DNA of 45,566 nt from Betaproteobacteria bacterium UBA5216. GTDB lineage: Bacteria; Pseudomonadota; Gammaproteobacteria; Burkholderiales; SG8-41. Position 1 is the first letter of the stretch. Every line of letters starts with the position of its first letter. Under the pieces are notes generated by a model. The model had not been told where the DNA came from. It saw nothing but the letters and a program-made list of their open reading frames with translations, and did no database searches. The translations under genes were made by a program, and so were the position numbers. Location: positions 1 to 45,566 of the forward strand of contig DHVE01000145.1 in assembly GCA_002412495.1 (NCBI GenBank). The letters are read 5' to 3'. This document shows positions 23,633-31,448 of this stretch, piece after piece.

Positions 23633-25168
23633 ATGAATAAACCTGTTGAAAAACATATAGTTAAGAATATCCCGCTGTGGATCAATAACAAGCCCGCGGC
23701 GGCCAGCTCTACACGCATGGGTGACATCACCAACCCGGCCACGGGCGTGATTACCGCAAAAGTGCCGCTGTGCAACGAAGCCGATGTGGACACTGCGGTG
23801 CAGGCGGCGAAGGCCGCGTTTCCTGCGTGGCGCGATACGCCACCGCTGCGCCGCGCGCGCATCATGATGAAATACCGCGAGCTGATCGACGCGCATCGCG
23901 ACGAACTCGCGGCGCTGATTACCGCCGAGCATGGCAAAACGTTGACGGATGCGGGCGGCTCGGTGCAGCGCGGTCTGGAGGTCGTCGAGTTCGCGATGGG
24001 CATTCCGCATTTGATCAAGGGCGAGCACAGCGAAGAAGTCGGCACTGGTGTCGATTGTCATTCGCTGCGCCAGCCGCTCGGCGTGTGCGCGGGGATTACG
24101 CCGTTCAATTTTCCGGCGATGGTGCCGTTGTGGATGTATCCGGTGGCGATTGCCTGCGGCAATACGTTTGTGCTGAAGCCCTCGGAGAAAGTGCCTTCGA
24201 CCGCGATGCGGCTGGCCGAGTTGTTCAAGGAGGCCGGCTTGCCCGACGGCGTGTTCAACGTGGTGCATGGCGACAAGCAGGCGGTGGATGCGATTCTGAA
24301 TCACGCGGACATCAAGGCGATTTCGTTTGTGGGCTCCACGCCGATAGCAAAATATATTTACGAAACGTGCGCCAAGTCCGGCAAGCGCGTGCAGGCGTTG
24401 GGCGGTGCGAAGAACCACGCGGTGGTGCTGCCCGACATGAACAGCGCGGGCGATCTGGATTTTGTCGCCGATTCATTGATTGGCGCGGGTTACGGCTCGG
24501 CGGGCGAGCGCTGCATGGCGATCTCGGCGGTGGTGGCGGTGGGCGACATCGGCGACGCGCTGGTGGCGACCATCAAGAAAAAGGCATCATCGCTGCGCAT
24601 CGGGCCGGGCGCGGGCAAGGTCGATGGCAAAGAGCCGGACATGGGGCCGCTCGTCACGCAGGCGCATCGCGACAAGGTAGCCGGCTACGTGGACAAGGGC
24701 GTGGCCGAGGGTGCGACGCTCGCGCTCGACGGACGCACGTTCAATTCGAAGGAGGGTTTCTTCCTAGGGGCGTCGCTGTTCGATCACGTCAAGCCGCAGA
24801 TGAGCATTTACAAGGACGAGATTTTCGGGCCGGTGCTGTCGGTGGTGCGCGTGAAAACGCTCGACGAGGCCATCAGCCTGATCAACGCCAATCCGTACGC
24901 CAACGGCACGGCGGTGTTCACGCGCTCGGGCGGCGCCGCGCGCAAGTTCGAGCGTGAAATCGAAGTCGGCATGGTCGGCATCAATGTGCCGATACCGGTG
25001 CCGGTGGCGTTTTTCTCGTTCGGTGGCTGGCGCTCTTCGCTGTTCGGCGACACACACGTGCATGGCATGGAAGGTGTGCGCTTTTACACGCGCGGCAAAG
25101 TGGTTAGCACGCGCTGGCCGGATGCGAATGCGGTGCCGACGGGGTTTAATATGCCGACGTTAGGGTGA
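23633..25168 (+). CDS. mmsA: CoA-acylating (methyl)malonate-semialdehyde dehydrogenase
   Basis: A 511-residue aldehyde dehydrogenase of the MmsA group, which converts methylmalonate or malonate semialdehyde to propionyl-CoA or acetyl-CoA with NAD+ and CoA. The nucleophile is C294 in SAGERCMAIS. GGAKNH replaces the ELGGK of ordinary aldehyde dehydrogenases, typical of this CoA-dependent group, as is NFPAMVPLWMYP. The ATG at 23633 has GGAG 6 bases upstream; upstream in-frame starts (23591, 23615) lie in or next to the repeat element. It separates lutB from lutC, so semialdehyde oxidation and lactate oxidation are probably co-expressed. Confidence 0.92.
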   Translation: MNKPVEKHIVKNIPLWINNKPAAASSTRMGDITNPATGVITAKVPLCNEADVDTAVQAAKAAFPAWRDTPPLRRARIMMKYRELIDAHRDELAALITAEHGKTLTDAGGSVQRGLEVVEFAMGIPHLIKGEHSEEVGTGVDCHSLRQPLGVCAGITPFNFPAMVPLWMYPVAIACGNTFVLKPSEKVPSTAMRLAELFKEAGLPDGVFNVVHGDKQAVDAILNHADIKAISFVGSTPIAKYIYETCAKSGKRVQALGGAKNHAVVLPDMNSAGDLDFVADSLIGAGYGSAGERCMAISAVVAVGDIGDALVATIKKKASSLRIGPGAGKVDGKEPDMGPLVTQAHRDKVAGYVDKGVAEGATLALDGRTFNSKEGFFLGASLFDHVKPQMSIYKDEIFGPVLSVVRVKTLDEAISLINANPYANGTAVFTRSGGAARKFEREIEVGMVGINVPIPVPVAFFSFGGWRSSLFGDTHVHGMEGVRFYTRGKVVSTRWPDANAVPTGFNMPTLG

Positions 25169-25173
25169 GGCAC

Positions 25174-25200
25174 GTAAAGCGTGAGACGTGGGACATGAGG
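25174..25200 (+). repeat. Half repeat element, GTGAGGC family, copy 1, supplying lutC ribosome site
   Basis: GTAAAGCGTGAG at 25174-25185 is identical to 31424-31435, and the following GACGTGGGACATGAGG continues the short GTGAG-type units. It occupies the gap between mmsA and lutC. The GAGG at 25197-25200 serves as the Shine-Dalgarno sequence of lutC. Confidence 0.65.
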
Positions 25201-25205
25201 TTATG

Positions 25206-25850
25206 ATGAGCGCGCGGGAGAACATTTTGGGACGTATACGCACTTCGCTGCGCCGTGCCGATGGCGACGGTGTGGCGGAGCGAGTGCGTGCGCACCTTGG
25301 TGCTCATGCGTTGAGTCCGCGCCCACAGATTACGGGCGATCTCGGCGCGCACTTTCGCGAAAAGGCATTGGCACTGTCTACATCGATAGCCGATGTGGCT
25401 GATGTGCACGGCGTGCCTTCCGCGGTGGCGGCGTACTTGTCGTTAAATCAATTACCGATGGGCGCGGTCTGCTGGTCGGCGTTGGCAGGGCTGGATTGGG
25501 TGAGTCACGGCGTGGTCATGGAAGCACGCCCGGCACGGGAGTCCGACAAAGTGGGCGTCACCGAGGTGTTCTGCGCCATAGCCGAAACGGGTACTCTGAT
25601 GACGCTTTCAGGCGCGGACACGCCGCCGGTGACAAGCCTGTTGCCGGAAACGCATATCGCGGTGTTGCACGCGTCGCAAATCGTGCCTGCGATGGAAGAA
25701 GCGTGGCAACACCTGCGCGAGATGCCGGATTATCCGCCGCGTGCGGTTAATTTCATTTCCGGTCCGTCGCGCACGGCGGATATCGAACAGACGCTGACGT
25801 TCGGCGCGCACGGGCCGTATCGCGTGCATGTCATACTGGTGCATTCATAG
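25206..25850 (+). CDS. lutC: LutC-type protein of lactate oxidation (LUD domain)
   Basis: A 214-residue LutC/YkgG-family protein, third component of LutABC. The single LUD domain is recognised by TEVFCAIAETGTLM and ISGPSRTADIEQTLTFGAHG near the C-terminus, both nearly invariant in the family. The ATG at 25206 is best spaced from GAGG at 25197-25200; the adjacent ATG at 25203 is too close. A permease gene follows 24 bases later on the same strand. With lutA and lutB it makes a complete but scattered set. Confidence 0.9.
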   Translation: MSARENILGRIRTSLRRADGDGVAERVRAHLGAHALSPRPQITGDLGAHFREKALALSTSIADVADVHGVPSAVAAYLSLNQLPMGAVCWSALAGLDWVSHGVVMEARPARESDKVGVTEVFCAIAETGTLMTLSGADTPPVTSLLPETHIAVLHASQIVPAMEEAWQHLREMPDYPPRAVNFISGPSRTADIEQTLTFGAHGPYRVHVILVHS

Positions 25851-25874
25851 CGGCAACGAGACGAGGCGATATCC

Positions 25875-27185
25875 GTGATATTCGGCATTCCCATCGATTT
25901 CATCCTGTTCGCATTGACGCTGCTGGGCGTGGCGCTGTTTCATCGTCACACGCTGGCGGTAGCGCTGACCGGGCTGGGGGTTATCACGGGCTACAAGTTA
26001 CTCTTCACCGGTTTCAAGTCCGGCGCCGGTGTGATGGGCTTCGCGCTGCACTTGCAGCATGAATGGGTGATCCTTGCCAACCTGCTGTGCCTGCTGCTGG
26101 GGTTTGCGTTGCTCTCGCGGCATTTCGAAGAAAGTCGCGTGCCGGCCTGGTTGCCGAAGTTGTTGCCCGATGACTGGAAAGGCGGCTTTGTGCTGCTGTT
26201 GATGATATTTGTATTGTCGAGTTTTCTCGACAACATCGCGGCGGCGATTATTGGCGGCACCATCGCGATGACGGTGTTCAACGGCAAGGTGCATATCGGT
26301 TATCTGGCGGCGATTGTCGCGGCATCGAACGCGGGTGGCTCGGGCAGCGTGGTGGGCGACACCACCACCACAATGATGTGGATTGATGGCGTGCATCCGC
26401 TCGACGTATTTGAAGCCTATATCGCGGCGGGCGTGGCCATTTTCCTGTTCGGCATCCCCGCGTCGTTGCAGCAGCATCGTTATTCGCCGATCGTGAAGGA
26501 TCCGCCGGAGGGCGTGCATATTGATTGGGCGCGCGTGGGCATCGTGCTGTGCATCCTGGCGGCGGCGATTGCCGCCAACGTCGCGGTGAACACGCATTAC
26601 AAACACTTGTCGGATCTGTTTCCATTTATTGGTGTCGCCGTGTGGCTGGCGATTCTGGCGTGCGTGCCGCTGCGCCGGCCCGACTGGAGCGTGCTGCCGG
26701 GCGCGTTTAAGGGCAGCGTTTTTTTGTTGTCGCTGATTCTGTGCGCGTCGATGATGCCGGTGGAGAAACTGCCGGCGGCATCGTGGCAAACCGCGCTGGG
26801 ACTGGGATTCGTGTCCGCGGTGTTCGACAATATTCCGTTGACCGCGCTGGCGTTGAAGCAGGGCGGCTACGACTGGGGCTTTTTGGCGTATGCCGTGGGC
26901 TTTGGCGGCTCGATGATCTGGTTCGGTTCATCGGCCGGTGTGGCACTGGCGAATATTTTTCCGGAAGCCAAATCGGTGGGCGCGTGGCTGCGGCATGGCT
27001 GGCATGTGGCGGTTGCGTATGTCGCCGGTTTCGTCGTGCTGCTGGCCGTGATGGGCTGGCATCCGAACGAGCGGCACAAAGAACCCAGGAAAGCCCATGT
27101 GCCCCATACGCAGCAGACGCAGAGCGCTGTGGCGCCCTCTGCCGTCCCGGGGAATAATGCGCTAACCCGGCGTGTTCTTGCCTGA
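25875..27185 (+). CDS. Ion-transporter-superfamily permease (NhaD/ArsB/CitM-like)
   Basis: A 436-residue inner-membrane protein with about eleven hydrophobic segments. Two related re-entrant-type motifs, SSFLDNIAAAIIGGTIAM (about residues 113-130) and FDNIPLTALAL (about 318-328), are the inverted-repeat hallmark of the NhaD/ArsB/citrate permease superfamily. It probably moves an organic acid or acts as a cation/proton antiporter. A hydrophilic tail of about 40 residues follows the last helix. It starts with GTG at 25875 with GAGG 8 bases upstream and follows lutC closely, so a hydroxyacid such as lactate is a reasonable but unproven cargo. Confidence 0.7.
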   Translation: MIFGIPIDFILFALTLLGVALFHRHTLAVALTGLGVITGYKLLFTGFKSGAGVMGFALHLQHEWVILANLLCLLLGFALLSRHFEESRVPAWLPKLLPDDWKGGFVLLLMIFVLSSFLDNIAAAIIGGTIAMTVFNGKVHIGYLAAIVAASNAGGSGSVVGDTTTTMMWIDGVHPLDVFEAYIAAGVAIFLFGIPASLQQHRYSPIVKDPPEGVHIDWARVGIVLCILAAAIAANVAVNTHYKHLSDLFPFIGVAVWLAILACVPLRRPDWSVLPGAFKGSVFLLSLILCASMMPVEKLPAASWQTALGLGFVSAVFDNIPLTALALKQGGYDWGFLAYAVGFGGSMIWFGSSAGVALANIFPEAKSVGAWLRHGWHVAVAYVAGFVVLLAVMGWHPNERHKEPRKAHVPHTQQTQSAVAPSAVPGNNALTRRVLA

Positions 27186-27491
27186 ACTTGTCATTGGGAT
27201 GCCGGGCGATCGCGTGATTGCGGGGCAATCGAGATCCTGTCAGTGGCAGCTTGATTTCGCATAGTGGCGAGATTACTATTTGCCACTTGAGGCGATAGTG
27301 ATTCGGCATTAAAAAATACAATAAAAACAATAGGTTATTGTTGTTCGGTCAACCTGGTTTTGGCCGATGCAATATTGCGTGGCGTTTGATCGGGCAAGTC
27401 CGTATATTCGTATTTTATGTACTCGTAATACGTAGTTTCGTGGTGTTGTCGTTAACCCGCAATTTTTCCACTATCCCACCTTGGAGGATTC
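27186..27491. other. Intergenic region before dctP with hairpin and inverted repeats
   Basis: This 306-base stretch has no gene. The left part holds a hairpin, GATTGC-GGG-GCAATC at 27216-27230, in a decayed GTCATTGGGAT-type repeat that may end the permease transcript. AGTGGCA at 27242-27248 is repeated inverted at 27281-27287. The right part is AT-rich and must carry the dctP promoter: CGTATT (27409-27414) and AATACG (27427-27432) form an inverted repeat that could be an operator. No convincing sigma-54 site is present. Confidence 0.6.
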
Positions 27492-28658
27492 ATGCTGAAT
27501 AAAACTTTGAAAACAACAACGCCAGTAGGAAAACCCGGCGCGCGCCGCAGGTTTCTGACCAAGGCGGTGGCGGCAACGGGCGCGGCGATGGCTGCGACGC
27601 CCATGATCACAAAGGCGCAGGCGCCCGCGGCCAGCAGCGGTCCGATTTCCATGCGTTGGCAGAGCACGTGGCCCGCCAAGGATATCTTCCACGAATACGC
27701 GCTCGACTACGCGAAGAAAGTCAACGACATGTCGAGCGGCAAACTGAAAATTGAAGTGCTGCCCGCTGGCGCGGTAGTCAAGGCGTTCGACCTGATTGAT
27801 GCGGTGTCCAAAGGCACGCTCGATGGCGGCCACGGTGTCACCGCTTACTGGTATGGCAAAAATGCGGCGATGGCGTTGTGGGGGTCGGGGCCTGCGTTCG
27901 GCATGGACGCAAACCTCGTGCTCGCATGGCACTACTATGGTGGTGGCAAGGCACTGCTCGAAGAAATTTATAAGGGGCTGAATCTTGATGTGGTGTCGTT
28001 CCTCTATGGTCCGATGCCGACGCAACCGCTCGGCTGGTTCAAAAAGCCCATCACGCGACCGGAGGATTTCAAGGGACTCAAATTCCGCACGGTGGGTCTG
28101 TCGGTGGATATTTTCAACGGTCTCGGCGCTGCGGTGAACGCACTACCCGGTGGCGAAATCGTACCTGCGATGGACAAGGGCCTGCTCGACGCGGCGGAAT
28201 TCAACAATGCCACCTCAGACCGGTTGCTGGGCTTCCCCGACGTCGCCAAGACCTGCATGCTGCAAAGCTACCATCAGTCGGGAGAACAGTTCGAAATTCT
28301 CTTTAACAAAAAGAAATACGATTCGCTGCCCGGCGAGTTGAAAGCGATACTGCAATACGCGGTGGAGGCGTCGTCCGCGGATATGTCGTGGAAGGCGGCT
28401 CATCGTTATTCACAGGATTACATCGAGCTGCAAACCAAGAACAACGTCAAGTTCTTCAAGACGCCGGACTCGGTGCTGCAAAAACAGTTGCAAGTGTGGG
28501 ATGCGGTGGCGGCGAAAAAATCGGGCGAAAATCCCTTGTTCAAGCGCATTTATGACTCGCAGCGCGCGTTCGCGCAGCGTGCCGTGCGCTGGCAGCAGGA
28601 CACCATGGTCAGTTCGCGCATGGCCTATAACCATTTCTTCGCCGGCAAGAAAGGTTAG
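27492..28658 (+). CDS. dctP: TRAP transporter substrate-binding protein (2-oxoacid/lactate subgroup, TakP-like)
   Basis: A 388-residue periplasmic receptor of a TRAP transporter. A twin-arginine signal RRRFLTK at residues 18-24 ends AQA near 44, so it is exported folded. The domain resembles the TakP-type group that binds 2-oxo and 2-hydroxy monocarboxylates: TQPLGWFKKPI, then FKGLKFRTVG with the carboxylate-binding arginine R199, then GGEIVPAMDKGLLDAAEF. A perfect GGAGG lies 5 bases before the ATG. A terminator separates it from the membrane subunits, which fits higher expression of the receptor. Lactate or pyruvate-like ligands fit the lut neighbours; this is inference. Confidence 0.9.
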   Translation: MLNKTLKTTTPVGKPGARRRFLTKAVAATGAAMAATPMITKAQAPAASSGPISMRWQSTWPAKDIFHEYALDYAKKVNDMSSGKLKIEVLPAGAVVKAFDLIDAVSKGTLDGGHGVTAYWYGKNAAMALWGSGPAFGMDANLVLAWHYYGGGKALLEEIYKGLNLDVVSFLYGPMPTQPLGWFKKPITRPEDFKGLKFRTVGLSVDIFNGLGAAVNALPGGEIVPAMDKGLLDAAEFNNATSDRLLGFPDVAKTCMLQSYHQSGEQFEILFNKKKYDSLPGELKAILQYAVEASSADMSWKAAHRYSQDYIELQTKNNVKFFKTPDSVLQKQLQVWDAVAAKKSGENPLFKRIYDSQRAFAQRAVRWQQDTMVSSRMAYNHFFAGKKG

Positions 28659-28677
28659 CGAAAGTGGGTGGTGATAC

Positions 28678-28711
28678 AAAGCCATCCGGGGCATCCCGGA
28701 TGGCTTTTTTG
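28678..28711 (+). terminator. Factor-independent terminator between dctP and dctQ
   Basis: A 12-bp GC-rich stem (AAGCCATCCGGG / CCCGGATGGCTT) closes the loop GCAT and runs into TTTTTT. It begins 20 bases after the dctP stop. As dctQ and dctM lie directly downstream on the same strand, it should end part of the transcripts and set a receptor-to-permease ratio. Confidence 0.9.
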
Positions 28712-28733
28712 TTGAGATTTCGAGGTTTTATTC

Positions 28734-29351
28734 ATGCAAAAATTGCTGTTGTTTATCGATAAAGTCAGTACCTGGGTGGGGCAGGCGTTTTCGTGGCTGA
28801 TCGTGGCCCTGACGCTGCTGGTGTCATGGGAGGTGATTTCACGGCGCTTTTTCGATAACCCGCACGCGTTTACCTTCGACGCGATGATCATGATGTACGG
28901 CACGTTGTTCATGATGGCGGGCGCGTACACGCTGTCCAAGAACGGCCATGTGCGCGGCGATGTGCTGTATGGATTTTTCTCGCCGCGCTTGCAGGCCGGG
29001 CTGGATCTTGCGCTGTACCTGCTGTTTTTCATACCCGGCATCATCGCGCTGGTGTGGGCGGGTTATAACTTCGCCGCGGATTCCTGGGCGATCAAGGAGC
29101 ACTCGTCGGTCACCGCCGATGGGCCGCCGCTGTATCACTTCAAGACGGTCATACCGATCGCCGGTGCGATGATCCTGTTGCAGGGGCTGGTGGAAATCGT
29201 ACGCTGCGTGGTGTGTCTGCGTGAGGGCCAGTGGCCGTCGCGCATTGAAGACGTCGAGGAAGTCGATGTCGAGAAACTAAAACAAATGGTGCATGTGAAG
29301 GATGAAGACATTGCCGCCATCCCGGCCGCTGGCAAGGGGGCTGCGCAATGA
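28734..29351 (+). CDS. dctQ: TRAP transporter small permease subunit
   Basis: A 205-residue protein of the DctQ family, the small membrane subunit that docks the TRAP receptor onto the large permease. Four hydrophobic segments are visible (about residues 12-35, 50-70, 85-110 and 135-160), and WEVISRRFFDNPHAFT between the first two is typical. A charged cytoplasmic tail of about 40 residues (EDVEEVDVEKLKQ) is longer than in many homologues. Its stop overlaps the dctM start by 4 bases (ATGA). It follows the terminator after dctP. Confidence 0.9.
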   Translation: MQKLLLFIDKVSTWVGQAFSWLIVALTLLVSWEVISRRFFDNPHAFTFDAMIMMYGTLFMMAGAYTLSKNGHVRGDVLYGFFSPRLQAGLDLALYLLFFIPGIIALVWAGYNFAADSWAIKEHSSVTADGPPLYHFKTVIPIAGAMILLQGLVEIVRCVVCLREGQWPSRIEDVEEVDVEKLKQMVHVKDEDIAAIPAAGKGAAQ

Positions 29352-31420
29352 ACAAGGGCGTGTGGTTCGGTCTCGTCATCATGGCGCTGGTGGTGTTGAC
29401 GACATTTCTGTTGCTGCCGCCGATGGCGCAAATGACCAGCGGCCATCTGGGACTGCTGATGCTGTCGCTGATCGTGGTGGCCATCATGCTGGGTTTTCCG
29501 ACGGCGTTTACACTGATGGGCATGGGCATGATGTTTGCGTGGATCGCCTACAGCTACGACACCACCAAGACGCTAGATCTTATGGTGCAACGTACCTACG
29601 GCGTCATGGCGAACGACGTGCTGATTTCGATTCCGCTTTTCGTGTTCATGGGCTATCTGGTAGAGCGCGCCAATCTGATCGAAAAACTGTTCAAGAGTTT
29701 GCATCTGGCGGCGGCGCGCGTGCCGGGCTCGCTGGCGGTGGCCACCGTTGTGACGTGCGCGATTTTTGCCACGGCCACCGGTATCGTCGGCGCGGTGGTG
29801 ACGCTGATGGGATTGCTGGCATTCCCGGCAATGTTGCGCGCGGGTTATCACACGCAGTTGGCCGCCGGCGCGGTGACCGCGGGTGGCTGCCTGGGTATTC
29901 TGATTCCACCCTCGGTACTGCTGATTGTGTACGGCGCCACCGCAGGTGTTTCGGTGGTGCAATTGTATGCGGGTGCGTTTTTTCCCGGCATCATGCTGGC
30001 GGCGCTGTATATCGGCTACATCATCGTGCTTGCCAAGATCAAACCGTCGCTGGCGCCGCCGTTGTCGGCGGCTGACCGAATGGTGCCATTGCCCGCGACC
30101 GCCACGGCGATTTCCCGCGATGGCAGCCGGAATGCGTTGAGTGGCTTGTTGTCGGCGATTCGTGGACAGGTGCCAGCCGCGCCGCGCGGCCTCGCCATGG
30201 GTAATTTTCTGGTTTCGTTATTGCCCGCGTTGGTGATCGTCGCGACGCTGGCGGTGACCTGGCACTACACAACGTTGCCCGAGGCCGTGCAGTCCACGGA
30301 GGGGCTGGTGTCGATGGGCGGAACGACCAACGCCACCGATAGCCAAACCGAAAAGAGCGATCTGGAGGCACCGCCAGCGGAGAGTGCGCAGGAGCCGCAG
30401 GGTGAGGGCGTGCAGGAACCCCAAGCCGAGGGCGTGCAGGAGCCGCCGAAGGTGGCGGGCGATGCCGCGCAACAGGCGCGGGATGCCGCCGCGGCCAAAA
30501 CAGCAGCGGCGGAAAAGGCCGCCGCGGCGACTGCGGCTGCCAAGGCGGCAGCCAGCAAGGCCAAGGCGCCGCCGGCCGCTGCGCCAGACCGTTTACCGAC
30601 ACCGCTGTGGTTGTCGGTACTGATCGGTGTCACGCTGGTTGTCACGGCAGGCTTCTACTACATTTTTAATCTGGTGCGGCTGGAAATTTTCAAGATGTTG
30701 CTGGGATCGTTTTTCCCGCTGGCCGTGCTGATATTGGCGGTGCTGGGCACCATTGTGTTCGGCTGGGCCACGCCAACCGAAGCCGCGGCCATCGGTTCGC
30801 TGGGCGGATTTTTGCTGGCGATCGCCTATCGTTTTCACAATAGATGGAAATCAATGGATGCCGGGGCGCCCGCGCGCGTCAGCGCGTCGCTGGCGAGTTC
30901 GATGCGCGACCTGGGGCCGATTCTCAAGGAGTCGTCGTTCCTGACCGCGAAAACCAGCGCGATGGTGTGCTGGCTGTTTGTCGGATCGTCCATTTTCTCG
31001 GCGGCGTTTGCGCTGCTCGGCGGTCAGGAGTTGATCGAGAAATGGGTGCTGTCGCTCAACATGACGCCACTGCAGTTCATGATTCTGTCGCAGATCATCA
31101 TTTTCCTGCTGGGCTGGCCCCTGGAGTGGACGGAAATCATCGTGATTTTCATGCCCATTTTTATTCCCCTGTTGCCGCACTTCGGTATCGATCCGCTGTT
31201 CTTTGGCTTGCTGGTGGCGCTGAATCTGCAAACCGCGTTCCTGTCGCCACCGGTGGCGATGGCCGCGTTTTACCTGAAAGGCGTGTCGCCGCCGCATGTA
31301 ACGCTGAATCAGATCTTCGTCGGGATGATGCCCTTCATGGTGATTCAGGTGATCGCGGTGATACTGCTCTATGTTTTTCCCGGCATCGGGCTCTGGTTGC
31401 CGCAGACACTTTATAAGTGA
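29348..31420 (+). CDS. dctM: TRAP transporter large permease subunit with low-complexity insert
   Basis: A 690-residue DctM-family protein, the ion-coupled translocation subunit. Common DctM proteins have about 430 residues. The N-terminal half shows typical PLFVFMGYLVERANL, ATATGIVGAVVTLMG and GGCLGILIPPS; the C-terminal half has FGWATPTEAAAIGS and LGWPLEWTEIIVIFMPI. Between them, residues about 316-416 form a hydrophilic insert rich in Gln, Glu, Pro and then Ala and Lys, flanked by extra membrane helices. The insert contains a short tandem repeat (GEGVQEPQ, AEGVQEPP) and an Ala/Lys coiled-coil-like run. It overlaps dctQ by 4 bases. Confidence 0.9.
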   Translation: MNKGVWFGLVIMALVVLTTFLLLPPMAQMTSGHLGLLMLSLIVVAIMLGFPTAFTLMGMGMMFAWIAYSYDTTKTLDLMVQRTYGVMANDVLISIPLFVFMGYLVERANLIEKLFKSLHLAAARVPGSLAVATVVTCAIFATATGIVGAVVTLMGLLAFPAMLRAGYHTQLAAGAVTAGGCLGILIPPSVLLIVYGATAGVSVVQLYAGAFFPGIMLAALYIGYIIVLAKIKPSLAPPLSAADRMVPLPATATAISRDGSRNALSGLLSAIRGQVPAAPRGLAMGNFLVSLLPALVIVATLAVTWHYTTLPEAVQSTEGLVSMGGTTNATDSQTEKSDLEAPPAESAQEPQGEGVQEPQAEGVQEPPKVAGDAAQQARDAAAAKTAAAEKAAAATAAAKAAASKAKAPPAAAPDRLPTPLWLSVLIGVTLVVTAGFYYIFNLVRLEIFKMLLGSFFPLAVLILAVLGTIVFGWATPTEAAAIGSLGGFLLAIAYRFHNRWKSMDAGAPARVSASLASSMRDLGPILKESSFLTAKTSAMVCWLFVGSSIFSAAFALLGGQELIEKWVLSLNMTPLQFMILSQIIIFLLGWPLEWTEIIVIFMPIFIPLLPHFGIDPLFFGLLVALNLQTAFLSPPVAMAAFYLKGVSPPHVTLNQIFVGMMPFMVIQVIAVILLYVFPGIGLWLPQTLYK

Positions 31421-31423
31421 GGT

Positions 31424-31448
31424 GTAAAGCGTGAGGAGCGAGGCGCGC
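31424..31448 (+). repeat. Half repeat element, GTGAGGC family, copy 2, at the MFS gene start
   Basis: GTAAAGCGTGAG at 31424-31435 is identical to 25174-25185; GAGCGAGGCGCGC follows. It lies directly after the dctM stop and covers the first GTG of the MFS gene, supplying purine-rich ribosome-site-like bases for a second possible GTG at 31449. Confidence 0.65.

Noticed and set aside
27359..27382. TTGG...TTGC resembling a sigma-54 promoter before dctP.
   Set aside because: The distance between GG and GC is 13 bases instead of the required 10.
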